Part shown: positions 33,993 to 52,090 of the stretch, piece by piece
Layout of the letters: each line of letters begins with the position of its first letter
How positions within the stretch are numbered: the stretch's first letter is position 1
Source of the DNA: Lingula anatina
Taxonomy: Eukaryota > Brachiopoda > Lingulata > Lingulida > Lingulidae
NCBI RefSeq assembly: GCF_001039355.2
Contig: NW_019775880.1
Location: forward strand, 13,777 to 77,776
Direction of reading: 5' to 3'
Length of the DNA: 64,000 nucleotides
The notes under the pieces: generated by a model
Database searches by the model: none
What the model saw: the letters and a program-made list of their open reading frames with translations, nothing else
What the model was told of the DNA's origin: nothing
Position numbers and translations under genes: made by a program

Positions 33993-34881
33993 CTCATAAT
34001 GATCACTTGATTAAAGTATCCATGCACTCAGATTATTGCCAATCCACTGTTTCAAAGAAAAGAGAATTTGAAAGATTTCAACATTAGCTTCACTCACATT
34101 CTGACGACTGTGCTGCCATCTACGATCTAGCCAACATTGAGAAAATCACGCGAGAAAGGGTTTCCTCGTGCAACGAAAATATCATTAATAAAGATAATTC
34201 CTCTAATTGAATTACCTGTTATATAACCAGAACTATCAAAAATAATTCTAAATTACGAGGGAAAGTAAAAAAGAATAAAAGATAATAATATTTCGCTTTC
34301 CAAGGTCAAGGTTAAAGACTTGAAGCATGAATACCTGTCAGTCACTCCCCTTTAAAAGTGTGGATGTAAGGTACAACATGTACTTTTAATTGTTATTTCT
34401 TTATGTTTTGAATTTGATGAGTTTCATTATGTTGTAACTGAGCTAAAGCTCGCTTAGTGCTACTGCTTAGTGTCTGCCTGGTACCAGCTCGGTATCATTT
34501 CCACTAAAAGCAGAACTAAAAGCATTTATCTGCAGTGTTAGAATGGGGGTTGGTGGGGAATATGAATGGGGAATGTCATTTAAGCAGTTTTGTAAGAAAC
34601 CCATGAAAAGGGGGGGGGGGAAATTGGGGTAAATGGATAAATTTATTCATAATACTTGTGCTGCCTCATAGTCTGTTAAATGGGTTTATAAGAATTTGAA
34701 TTTCTCTTGCTCCTGACCAATATCCTGGGAAGTTTTATTGGTTTTATAATCTTAGTTAGGAAGGGTTCATTATGCCCCTTACAATGGAGTTGTAATGTAA
34801 AAGAATTTTTACCCAACAAAAATTGACTGGACATTCAGCTGGATGATAGCTGAAATAAGTTTTTTGTATTTTTAATTTCAG
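33993..34881. promoter_or_regulatory. Divergent intergenic region between CCM2 and TMEM68
   Basis: The two genes are head-to-head. The minus-strand 5' end of CCM2 and any non-coding first exon of TMEM68 must lie here. A YY1-like core (GATGGCAGC on the minus strand, 34112-34120) and locally raised CpG content around 33880-34150 mark a likely promoter. An out-of-frame ATG at about 33999 on the minus strand overlaps the CCM2 start and would make a short upstream ORF. No coding exon is visible. Confidence 0.4.
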
Positions 34882-35608
34882 AAAACAGTTTGAAAGATGT
34901 GATGGTTGGAGCTTAAGGGCATAGAAATGCCTCAAATCATGGGAATGGTATATTAAGTACCTTGGATTTGTTCCAAAGACCTGAAAGTCAAATGACAGTA
35001 GCGTTATATTTCAGTGGACTTTACAATCTATCCAAGACAATGATTGTTTAAGGGAGAAGAGTGCCCTTATTTACTCACTAAAACAAGCCAGTTGTCTTCG
35101 GACAGCTCGTAAATGAAAGAGTTAAAAAGATTGGATCAAGGAGACCAGAAATGTCAACATTCTTCTCCAATCTGTACACAACAGCAGAAGTCTATGCCCT
35201 GTACCTTTGGGGGCTATACAAACTAGATGTGTATTTTGACATTGATTACCTCCGTTGGCTGGCATGGCTGTGGTATCCGATCATCATCTCATTTCTCCTC
35301 CCCTTGATGATAATAGCATTTCTGTATGCATCGGCTTTATTCCTGCACATATACAGACTGAGACACCAATTAAAAGATGCCTATTCTCAAGATTTTTGGA
35401 ATGGTGCACGGAAAACACTGGCAGCGTTATGGGATGCTCAGGGCTATATTTGGCATGGTGAAGACTGATTTCAGAACGTGTTATGCTCTTATTATTTAAA
35501 TGCTAACCAAGTTTTTATTAAAGATATTTCTTAACTGCAGTTGATTTTGATTGCATCATATTAATTCCTTTGATGAAATAACAGCATTTATCTTAGAACT
35601 GAACAAAT

Positions 35609-35683
<75 letters not shown>

Positions 35684-37912
35684 AAAATATGTTTTTCTCT
35701 GTAGAATTGGGTAAAAATTTGTTGACCACATTAAATCTTATTAATATCTGTACATATTTATAATCTCAGTGTAATTTAAAATTCAGGTTACGAAGTCATT
35801 GGTTTGGACAAGATTCCATCTGAGGGACCTGCACTCCTAGTTTATTACCATGGAGCTATTCCCATTGATATATATTACCTCATTGCCAAATGTATTCTAC
35901 ACAAAAACAGGCAGCTTCAGGCTGTTGGAGACCGGTTTCTTTTTCATATTCCAGGTGACTTAAAGCAAATAATGTGCCTTTTCCTTCTTTTTTTACCTTA
36001 TTTTTGTTTTTATTGTTTGTTTTCATATTTGCCTGGAAAATCTAGTTCTCATATTGAATAAAAATTTGTTACTTATGATATATTTCAAAATTTAGTACAA
36101 AGTTTTTGTACATTTATAGCAATTATTGAACAAAGGTAGATTTATTCATTATTTTTTGGCAATTTGATGTATTGACAAATTGACTGATATGTTAATTCAT
36201 TCATACATTTATACCTTCATTTTTATCATTTCAGGTTGGAAGTTGTTAATGGAAGTATTTTGTGTTCAACCAGGGACAGTGCAGAGTGGCATAGATCTGA
36301 TGAAACAAGGGCAGCTTTTAGCCATTGCACCAGGTATTTGGTATTAGATTATTACTGAATCAGAGTATAAAGAGTATTTCTGTTACAGAAATATATAGCA
36401 AGAAAAGGCACGTTTTTATTTAAATGAGTCTATGAGGAACATGAAATTTTGATTTGAAAATTTGTTCACAAAAGTAGGTTATAAACTTGGTTAAAAACTT
36501 AATTTTAGAAATTTAGAAGGAAATTCTTAACATTTCTTTAACTAACATACACAGTGAGGATTTAATAAGTTTAAGGTGTTTAAATCTGTGTAATTGGAAA
36601 CATTATGTCACTGTGTCTTATAGGTGGAGTACGTGAAGCATACTTTAGTGATGAATTCTATGGATTGCAGTGGGGGAAAAGAACAGGGTTTGCCAAAATT
36701 GCTGTACACGCACAAGTGGTTAGTAAAGACATTTTCGAGGCTCATTTCAAAATTAATATTGGAGTGGAAAATGATGACAAGGCTGATTGTTTACTGAAGT
36801 ACTTAACAACATGATAATCTTACATAATTGTACCTCTTGTACAATTCTAGGTTTCTGATTAGTCAGACACAATGTCCTATTCAGTATATTGTGCTTGTGT
36901 GATACTGCCTTTTACTATTACCAAATTAGATATCAACAGTCTGTATAAATGCTATTGCAAACATTTGATATGTCTTTTGATATCTCATTTTAGCCAATTA
37001 TTCCAATGTTTACTCAAAATTGCAGAGAAGCGTTCCGCTCATTGGGACTTGGAAAAGGTGAGAAACCCTTATTATTTTACAAATGGTTAAAGAATCTCTT
37101 GAAGCACACTCTTCATGAAAATAATTTACACAGCTACCAGTACTTATAAAGCATTGCCTAAGGAAATGAGCATCATTTCAGATTGGTTGAGGAGGATTTA
37201 TGAAAGAACTAGGCTCCCACTGGTTCCAATTTATGGGGGATTTCCAGTCAAAATGAGGTTTGTGGCATAGTGACATTATATATTGCACAGATAAAGTATA
37301 TTTTAAAATTTTATTTCTTAAATATTGTTATCTGGATCATATTCTTGTCAGTTAAAAGATACATAATTTACCTTTCAAAATGAATTTTCCTCAGGGTGGG
37401 TGGGGGGAGCAATTTTCTCGTTCTCCCAAATCCTTGCTCCACCCATACCTGTACTTGGGTTCAGTGTTTTGTTCCATTCTTTATTTATTGATTTAGTTCC
37501 AAATGACCGGCTAGTCAGAAAAAATATAACTTTAATATTACTAATGGAAACCTGTTTTGAAATTCAGGACCATAATTGGAGATCCTATTCCTTATGATCC
37601 AAACCTTAGTGTTGAACAAGTTGCAAAAAAGGTAAAAAATCACAAGTTTCATGTGATAAATTGAAATACTCAATAAATGAGCAAATTTAAAAAAACAGTT
37701 AAATAAATAATAACAGAATAACTAAATATCACAATGCTATAGTGGTTTAAAATTTGAAGGTAATCCTGTTGTTGATGGATTTAAAATTTTTATTTTAGGT
37801 ACACACAAGTATAGAAAGTCTTATAGTTCAACATCAGAAGGTTCCAGGTAATATACTCAGGGCTTTATTGGAGAGGTTGTTCACTCCAAAAATTTATGTA
37901 CAAGAAAGCTGA
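34882..37912 (+). CDS. TMEM68: TMEM68/DIESL-type acyltransferase (DGAT1/2-independent triacylglycerol synthesis)
   Basis: This is an ER membrane acyltransferase of the PlsC/LPLAT fold. The mammalian ortholog makes triacylglycerol independently of DGAT1/2. Exons: 34882-35457 (coding from ATG 35151, preceded by an acceptor at 34880-34881, so an upstream non-coding exon is expected), 35787-35954, 36235-36333, 36624-36718, 36994-37057, 37182-37257, 37568-37631, 37799-37912. They give 328 residues, as in human. A hydrophobic hairpin spans about residues 33-70. The acyltransferase motif YYHGAIPID puts His124 and Asp130 in the HX5D spacing usual for this family. PGGVREA (191-197) is the phosphate-binding block, followed by PIIPMFTQN, YGGFPVK and GDPIPYDP. 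AATAAA lies at 37957-37962, 45 nt past the stop. The 5' UTR has several short upstream ATGs. A (TA)n tract fills much of intron 1. Confidence 0.95.
35611..35680. repeat. (TA)n microsatellite
   Basis: About 34 TA units in TMEM68 intron 1. Confidence 0.95.
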
Positions 37913-40217
37913 TCATGCTTGGTCTCAATTTATGAATGTGGAAAGAAAATGTTACAAATAAAGTGTCCTCTATTGATTTAAACATTCTGTCAAGAAGAAA
38001 ACATTACAGAAAGGAAATTTGATAAAAACCTGCAACACTGAAATGAAATGTGCAATTAATATTACTTCGTAAAGGTAAACACAATTTGACACACATGTAG
38101 CTCATAAAGTAATTTCTTTTGCATGATTTACTTGTAAGTGCAATTGTAACTATCTTGTAGATAGTTTTTTCACTGTTTGTCACTTTTCAGATGACTTTGG
38201 AACTTCCTTTTGAAGAATTGTGTGTCAAATAATTGAATGTATGAATGTAAATGTGTAGGATAGGAATGTTTGACAATGCCTTTTGAAATCTGTGCAATCT
38301 AATGATTTAAACACTCATCAGTCATCCATGTGAACCGCCTGGATACTGAACACAATAAAATCAAAATTAAGGATTTGCTTAATGTAATAAGTTCCATAAT
38401 CTATTATGCCAGTTATTATTTTGACAGTCATTTTTTTGACAGTTAAGGGACTGGGAATTTACTTCTATTGGTCTTTTTAGATAGTTTTTAAATACTCTTA
38501 TAGTTATAGTCATGCAATATTTTGAATGTTGTTAGTGGATTCCTAGGGCTCATTCCCAATTAAACAGTTTTGTTTGAGCCCTTATTTTACTATTGATGCA
38601 GTGGATGCACATTAATGACCTAATAATGCTCTACCAATTCTGTAGAACAAATTGAATTGGGGTTACATTTTGTTTGTAATTATAATTTATTGTCGGTCAT
38701 TCCATTGTAATTATTTTCCATATTTTTGTTAGAGTCTTTTTGTTAAAGAATCAGTCAGACATGATGGTCAGTTGCCAAATGTTTGATTTTTTTTTTTCAG
38801 TGAAAACTTGGCATTAGATTTTTGGTGCTGACTTTCAATTCATAATTTTTATTACTATTCGATATCTGTAGCCATAAAAAACCATTTCCACAAGGAAATT
38901 AATAGCACAAGTTCTATCAAAACAAGTTAACATATTGCTTGTTATGGATCAAATGTAATATAACTAAAATATAGGAAATGTTTTTGTTGCAATAAATGTT
39001 ATCTTCTATCGTACTATTTTGTTGAATAAAAAATTACTAGAAAAGTGAAGTTCTTTGTCAACAAATGACTTAATGTTCATTTAAAGTGATAGGTTGCCAA
39101 TTTGAGGAAAACTCAAAGCACCAAAACTGTCATAAATACAGACAAAAAGCAGGAAATAATGCACAAAATGGGCCATTTTCTCAATTTTGATGCAATACTA
39201 CATAATGCTAAATGGCAAAATCATCACCAAATTTCAATTATGCACAACAGGTAACATGGACAATAAGTTTGTTGAGGCAAAGAGCCTTTCGTTGAGTAAG
39301 AGCGCCATCATAGTTGTTGAGATGATACAAGAATGGTGTCTAAAATTATTAATCTTGAATTATTCATCTTAAATAATCATCATCATTAGATGTGTATATT
39401 ATTCATCAAAACAATTTCAACTTGTTTTTTTTTTTTTTTTTTGTCCATTCTATGCATTCAGTTTTACGCTCTGCTGTCTTCAAGAAAGGTTTGTGTGTTA
39501 GCCTCTTAATTCTACAAAATATCAATTAGGCTAATAAATAGCCCTCGCATGAGAACTTATTATATCATGTATTTTATTATCGAAGACTAATAAAAGCTGA
39601 GAAGTCTTTAGATATATGCCAAGGTATGATCTTTATTAAAAATATCAATTTTTATGAGATTACAAATTGTTTCATATGTAATTGTTTGGCACCATTGCCT
39701 TGTTTTTGAAAAATTACAACTGTCCTTCAAAACACAGACGTTAAATTTTTATATTGGCCAATTTCACCCATGCATTAGCATATCTTCACAGCATAACCTG
39801 CAATTAACCTTCCTACAATTTTAAATGCATATTGCATTTTTAATGCAGGTAAAATAAATGTTATTCTAAGCAAAGTCAGATGGATGTACCTTTTAATACA
39901 CACAACCAATAAAACATTTCTAATATACTTTCTCAAAACAACACCAAGAAGCAAATTAAATCAAATCAACCAGATGGTAAACACAGGCAGGCTTTGTCAA
40001 TTTCAACATTTGTTTATATCAAACTTCGGCCTTTTGCACATGGGCAGTCATTTGAATCCTGTCCTATTGCATCAATAAAAAACTCACCTTTGAATCAAAA
40101 TTTCTCTGAAAAACAGTTATCAAACATCGTTGTTAGTTCGCTGAATAACAGTTATCAAAGATCATGAGGAGTGTCTTTGTCTGCACAGTATCCAAATATT
40201 TGTCGATCACATTGAAA

Positions 40218-40244
40218 GGTACAGACATCTGTGTCTGTACATAA
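40218..40244. repeat. Dispersed hairpin repeat, copy 3
   Basis: GGTACAGACATCTGTGTCTGTACATAAAT, a slightly shorter version of the hairpin in the copies at 542 and 30190. It lies in the TMEM68-XKR intergenic DNA. Confidence 0.55.
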
Positions 40245-40532
40245 ATGAACAACACTTTAGAGAGCAATCACCATGTACTAAGTTTTTTGTATCATCCCTT
40301 TACATCCCTGCCCTGTTTCTCTTGCACTGTTACACCTCGCATCATTACTCCATTTGTGAAAAATAGTATATTAAACATTAGCCTCAATCTAAAAACCTTA
40401 CTGTAAATATGAAGACCTGAAAGTTTTGGATATTAATTTTTAAAAAACCATGAATGGAGTATCAATGCTTGGGGGAAGCGATATGGGTAATATATTTATG
40501 ACAGGGGAGTTGCAATGAGCAAAAGTAATAAT

Positions 40533-40698
40533 CAGGGGCGGATTGAGGCCGTCTTCTAAGTCTTCTGGAAGACGGTCAGATTTTGAAGTTTACATTGACG
40601 AGTACCCTTTTTTTTGTTGGAAGACTGTCAAAAATGGAGGATGGATTAACAAAGATAATTTGGTAAACTGTCAGAAAATATCTCTGGATCTGCCCCTG
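40533..40698. mobile_element. MITE, family B (166 bp), TMEM68-XKR intergenic
   Basis: Ends CAGGGGCGGATT...GATCTGCCCCTG with internal GGAAGACGGTCAGAT and AGACTGTC motifs. It is homologous over its length to 43950-44117. The flanking 5-mers ATAAT/ACAAT match imperfectly. Confidence 0.75.
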
Positions 40699-41010
40699 AC
40701 AATGGCATAACATAGAGAGATGACTCCAAAATTTTCAAGGTGGAAATGCATTTTGGTGAAACTAATAAGTAAACATGGCTACAACACATCTGAAGTATAC
40801 AAACTGCATAAATTATTTAAAGGCAATGAAAAGACGGGGGTGTCTTGATAGTCTGAAGGCTCATTGGTACGAAAACTAGTAACATCTTCATTGTTTTTTT
40901 AATCAAGGATTCATTGATCTGAAGGTTCTATAGTGAACATTCGGGCCAATGAACCTATGGACTTTTGAACCTTCAGACTATTGCTACAGCCCTGAAAAGG
41001 CATCATAGAC

Positions 41011-41231
41011 CCCATTTCCATATATTTAAGATCGATCTATCCCTGTGGGGAGTCTCACTAGATTACTGTCAGCTTAGCTGGCTTAAGCATCTCTCCCGCC
41101 TACTGAAAGCTGTAAGGGGGTTATTAACTATGGTGCGCGCTCGTTTGACTGCAATTTAGCTTGAACCCCCAGGGAGTTAGGTCGATCTAAATCTTAATCC
41201 CTGGATCAATCTAAATCTCTGGGAATACACC
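41011..41231. mobile_element. MITE, family A, between TMEM68 and XKR
   Basis: About 221 bp, flanked by CATAGAC direct repeats (41004-41010, 41232-41238). It is clearly homologous, in reverse orientation, to 48603-48813, with shared blocks ATCTATCCCTGTGGGGAGTC and ACCCCCAGGGAGTTAGG. Confidence 0.8.
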
Positions 41232-42128
41232 CATAGACAGCATAGAAACGGAAATCTTTACAGATTAGATGGCAATAAAAAATTTTATCCACAATTCTAT
41301 ACTAGCACATAAAATTTCAGCTGTTAATCAAAATGTTTACAGCTTGAAATGATAAAGCTGTAACATATCTATTGTTTAATGTTAATGAAAACAATTTTTT
41401 TTTAAATGGTATTACCTAATGACTAAAATGGAAGAAGAAACTAAGTTTAGTATTCTCATAATCATTTAAATTTAAACAATATACAGTATTAATAACCCTA
41501 TTGGTTTTTAACTCAAACATTTACTTTGGCACACAGGAGGAAATAATGTACTACATACCTTTACAATATTTCTGCATCGTATTAATATCATTAATATTAA
41601 ACAACTTCCTAAAACAATGAGCAAAACCTGCAAAGTACTAGTACTCTATATGAGTTTCAGTCATATCCAAGATTTGAGCTTAAAAAAATACATAATAATA
41701 TTATTATCTTATTTTCCCAAAATCTTGAAAAGAAAATACAATATTTCTCTGACACTTAAGGGCAAGAAAATTCGCTCAGGTTAGAGGAATGTTACAATTT
41801 TTAAAAATTTAAACTAAATTGAAAAAAAAAAAACTTAAGAGATTTATGATTAACAATAATTCGTGTTATTAGGCAAATTATCAGTGGGCTTCTACTGGCC
41901 GAGACAAGATGGTCACATGGTACCAGCTATTTATCACTTATATTTAGTTTGTGAAGTCCAGACTGATGACCCATCTCCTTTGTAAAATTATTACATTACT
42001 TAAATATATAAATGAACAAAAATAACAATATCCTGGTAAAAGTACTGCAGTAAATTGTGCATCTTTACATTAAAGCAAAGTGAAAGCTACACATATCAGC
42101 AAAACAAAATACAATCAATAACATGAGT

Positions 42129-42161
<33 letters not shown>

Positions 42162-42226
42162 AAGATAATTAGGCTGAATTAATGCTGTGATTGATGTAAA
42201 ATATTCTTTTATTGGTCTCATTCTTT

Positions 42227-45200
42227 TTAAAGTGATGTTGTATAAATACATTTATCATGTTGAAAGCTTTGGTTCTCCTCAGGCCCAATATCATCTTGCT
42301 CTGGAGTTTGTTGGGGTTTCAACTCTGCTGTTGATGTATCTATATCTTCTTCTCTTACGGTATGATGTAACTGTTCTCTGTGTTCCATATGGTGATGACT
42401 ATTTGTTGAACCTGTCCTTTCAAGAACACTGCCATTTGACTCCTTGGTATAATTTTCCCTTATGTGAGTCACTTTGGCACAACATTCTTGGTTGGGGCAT
42501 GGCAGACACCCCCTGTGTATGGCACCAGTGGGATGCAAGCGCAGGTAATACACTGTCATGAACACCAAAGCCATTGGATACAGCAACAACACAAATATAG
42601 GTGCTGGTAGGTGGTACCAAACACCTGTCTGTGCTGTCATGAAGTACCACAATAATATCAGCACTGCATTTTCTACATATTCCAATGTATATACAAATAG
42701 GTACCTGAACCGGGTGTGTCCTTCATAGATATTTATAAAACAAAATATATAGACTATTCCCATTAGTGCTTTGAATAGATACTCCTCTGGTAAATGTTTG
42801 CAAAATTCTGCTTTTGTAGCTGATGAGATTAAATAGGTTGTCATGATGATCCAATGTACCAGAGGAAAAATAATGCTATAAATTCCAAATGCTGCAATGA
42901 ACAGAGCAAGTACAATTACTCGTGGTGCGATTATACAGCTACGCCATAAGAACATGAGAATGATTCCTGGAATTTCCATATTTTTCTTGTCATTGCGAGA
43001 GTAACGTAATGCTTTGTGGTAGGCTACGATGGACCAGCTCAGAGATATCCAGGATGTAAATACAGCACCAATCTGAAGAGTTACTGAATAAAGGAAAGAT
43101 TATGATAAGTTCAACATGAAAGTGGAAATATTAAAAAGAAAAAATGCACCTAAATCACTTAACTTTGTAATTGGGGGGTCTGAACATAATAATTCAATTC
43201 CATGTATTAAACTAATATTTTCAATAATGTTTAATAAATGAATTCTCCTAATGGGTAAATACTATATCTGGAGCTGATAAGTTTTTCCTTAAAGTATGCA
43301 TTACAATTATCATATTCAAAATATGAATTCAATAAAATAAACATCAACACTGATTGAACTTCCTACAGAACTGTTAACCACTTATCTAAGATTGGTTATA
43401 CTCATGATCACAATGTAAAATAATCTTATCAATATTTTACAGCACAAATCTCACCTCTCAGCCAATGTTCATCAGTCCCCTGGTTAATCATAATATACAA
43501 CTGCAATACTAGTTGAGGTGCTGCCTCAGTAAAGCATTCAAATAGCCTTAACATAGATGAATCAACATCTTCAAATAACATGAGGTAGTAGTACTTTTCC
43601 CTTTCCTTTCTGTCATGACATTTTCTGCTTTTGTAACCAAAGTATATTGATTCGATGTACCTGAAACAAAAACCTACATTTACAAAACATGATAATGTAC
43701 AGTTTATTTTTTAAAAGTTAAAAGGCAAGATTGAAACAAGAAGCTTTTAACTAGTTTATAACTGATCTGAGACACATCAATCCATGAGTTATCAAAGATC
43801 AATACTGTAATTACAAACAGATTTTCATGGAAATGAATCTTATTTCTTGAGACTGTATGAGCTAGATATATAAGATAGGGAAATCCCTTTCACTGCCTTA
43901 GAAGAGATATTAGCACTAGTACTTTTGCTTTCCACTGGCATTCCAGATGCAGGGGCGGAATGGGGCCCGTCTTCTGGGTCCTCTGGAAGACGGTCAGATA
44001 TTCAAGTTTACATTGATGGGTATCTAATTTTTTCTGTTGGAAGACGTTCAAAAACTGAGGATTGATCAAAAAGATGATTTGGAAGACTGTCAGAAAATAT
44101 CTCTGAATCCGCCCCTGAGATGGAATAGCAGTCAGCTGAATCCTGACTTGTACTCAGTGCAAAGATACTCGATAATATATAATATAATTTCTACTGTTAT
44201 CTCTAATAAGTAACATACACAGATTTGAGAACTAGCTAGAGCATATATAACAAGGAGGATAACTTAGTCTACTTAAAGAGACTAAAGTTCAACAGTCCAA
44301 ATTGTCCCTGCATGAAGTAAGACAAAAGACATCGCTCATTTACAGCTGCAGGAAAAAAGATAAACATGACAGTGTATTCCACATATGTAATCAAAAGAAA
44401 TAAAGTGTTAAGTTATGATTATAAAATAGTTGAAAATATATCACTCATGCATTACTACTTTACTGGTCAAAACAACTGACTTTTAAAACTTCAATTTAAA
44501 TACTTTTTTTGGGATCTCTCCAGAAAAATGTTTCCTTCAGCCAAACAGGTTACAAATTTGTTGAGGCAAATGAATAAATCAATTTAATATTTTTTTACTG
44601 AAAAAGGAAATATTTTGCATTTTCTGTAGATCTAACCAAATTGAAAGATATTTAGCATCTATCTAAACTTGAATGCTCTCTATTTATTGGACCCAAATGT
44701 CTTACGGGCCCATTAAAGTTGTTTATAAACGTAAAATGATCAAACCGAAACAGTGTACTAGAGGTGGAAATAATGTTAAACTTCTCTTTTGATTGGGAAA
44801 CAGAACGCCCACTGTGTCTCCCATCTTCATATTCTGCACATTATTTATGGTAAGAGTATATATCCTAGTATCTCCAGCAACTATAGCTTTCAAGGAGCAA
44901 ACGACAGTGAGTTCTAGATGTATCAAAAAACATGTTGACTAGATCAATTTGATCATTTCCACCTTATGTACACTGGTTCAATCGTACTCCAGCACAACGA
45001 CAGGAATACTTGAGTAAATTCATAGGAAAAATACCTGATAACAGGCGCCAAATGCAACAACAAAAACACTGCTCTCAGCAGCCATCTTAAACAATGTTCA
45101 GGCGGAGCTTCACTGTGTTTCGCATCCAAAATATAAAATCTGATACTGCATACAGTTAGTATAATACTTGGTAATACAATTAATGCAGCTGTCCATCCAA

Positions 45201-45441
45201 AGAGCAGAAAATCTCTGTGATACCAATATTCTACAGCGAGTGCTATGTCAAAGCCTGTATCAGCAATGTAACCGACAACGGAAGAGATTGTGAACAGAGC
45301 GTCCAAACAAGTGTAGGATAAGTGTTCCGGTGGATGGTCAACTGTATCAAACCCCGGTCCATCGACAACATCATAAAATGATTTTCGTTGTTGTTGTTTG
45401 GATCGTCTGCTCCAAGCGATTTTCTTATGTGAGTTACCCAT
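42227..45441 (-). CDS. XK-related protein (XKR4/6/7-like membrane scramblase family)
   Basis: XK-related proteins are multi-pass membrane proteins. Vertebrate XKR4, XKR8 and XKR9 scramble phospholipids after caspase cleavage, while others have different or unknown roles. Three exons join in frame: 45035-45441, 43455-43660, 42227-43083, for 489 residues. Family marks include ADTGFDIALAVEYW in the first membrane segments, LFECFTEAAPQLVLQLYI in exon 2, then FTSWISLSWSIVAYHKALR with the polar SRNDKK, and a C-terminal half with GIVYIFCFINIYEG, ENAVLILLWYF and a closing HPTG. About eight to ten hydrophobic segments are visible. The hydrophilic tail (about 395-489) has EDID (450-453) and EQDD (466-469), which might be caspase sites. 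A tttatt (AATAAA on this strand) lies at 42208-42213, 14 nt past the stop. Which vertebrate XKR is closest cannot be settled here. Confidence 0.92.
43950..44117. mobile_element. MITE, family B (168 bp), XKR intron 1
   Basis: Ends CAGGGGCGGAAT...AATCCGCCCCTG, flanked by AGATG direct repeats (43945-43949, 44118-44122). It shares the GTCTTCTGG, GGAAGACGGTCAGAT and CTGTCAGAAAATATCTCTG blocks with 40533-40698. Confidence 0.8.
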
Positions 45442-46610
45442 TAATATGCATGTTCACCCTAATGCACCGGAAGTAAATCACATTTTAGAAAGAGCTAGGG
45501 GACGTTGTTTCACTTAGTTTTGCAGTAGAAAAAAATGGAAAATGACAGCTTGTTTCTATAAAGTTTAAAAAAAGACCTAATATGAAAGTCACTTAAATAG
45601 AAAATGTTATCTGAACTTTAATCGTATGATAATCAGCACTTTTTAGTTGCAAGTGAAAGTTTTCTCTACTTCTATGACGCACTAGCCGCTCCCCCAGTTC
45701 ATTTTAAGTGCAGCTATGTGATTGGCTAGAAAAGGGGGCTTGCCTCAACTCAAGGTCACCGATGGCAAAATAAGCAGTAGAGTTTACCAGATTTAGCAAG
45801 TAAGTCTGATGATTTTAACGTATTTTACGGGGTAAATGGTGCTCAGTTACTTAAGAATGAGTAAAGTAGGTAACTATCGGTATGAAAATATAACTTTGGA
45901 TAACTGTCACGTTTAAAAAATTGATTGCATCAAGGATCCGGCAACCTCGTGTTAGATCTACATGCTTTAGTTTACGCAATGCCACGACTCATAATAAAGT
46001 CATATTCAATTAAACTTCATATGAAATCGGTTAACAGTGAAGATCTAATATGACATGATAGTAAAAAAACATGTATTACACCAGCCAGCTTTGAGTTCAT
46101 GAAAGGGTATTTCAAATTTGGTCTTTATGACAAAGCCGTGGCCGGCGTAGTTTATTATTTTTTAAATTTTATTTTATTTATTATTTTTTCAAAACAAATG
46201 TACACGTGTATCTAGGAAAGTACTGATAAATATATTTTATCGTACGTGTCATTGCTACATTGGCATTATACCATTGCTTTATAGTACTAGACATGATTAT
46301 GAGTACATACAAGCTAGCTACTGGTAGCTGTTGCATTCTGTACATGTACAATGCAGGCACATGTGTACTGTTAGGTCAATGCATGGACATCTTTTGGTTA
46401 TTTAAAATTGTCATTTAAAATGTACTTTGTACACAAAATTACATACATTTAATGAATGTTTCACAATATGGCATTTTCTCTGTCATGTAGCTTGTGTCAG
46501 CAATTATATAAAGATACAGTGCATGAATTAGGGCACAAGAAAGACAGCACACTACATGTATATTCAATGATTATTATAGTCATATAACAAGAAATACTTA
46601 TAACTTTCAG
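45442..46610. promoter_or_regulatory. Divergent intergenic region between XKR and TDH
   Basis: The two genes are head-to-head. The TDH coding exon is preceded by an acceptor at 46609-46610, so a non-coding first exon is expected. A plausible donor (gcaa/gtaagtct, about 45799) lies downstream of a CpG-richer stretch at 45650-45780 that includes a CCGATGGC core. No coding exon is visible in this stretch. Confidence 0.35.

Positions 46611-52090
<5,480 letters not shown>

Larger units (their letters stand above)
37913..42226. other. Convergent intergenic region, TMEM68 to XKR
   Basis: Begins with the TMEM68 3' UTR and its AATAAA (37957). The rest is AT-rich DNA holding one hairpin repeat (40218), a family B MITE (40533), a family A MITE (41011) and a 31-base A run (about 42131-42161) just past the XKR polyadenylation signal. 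No exon with family similarity is visible. Confidence 0.5.
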
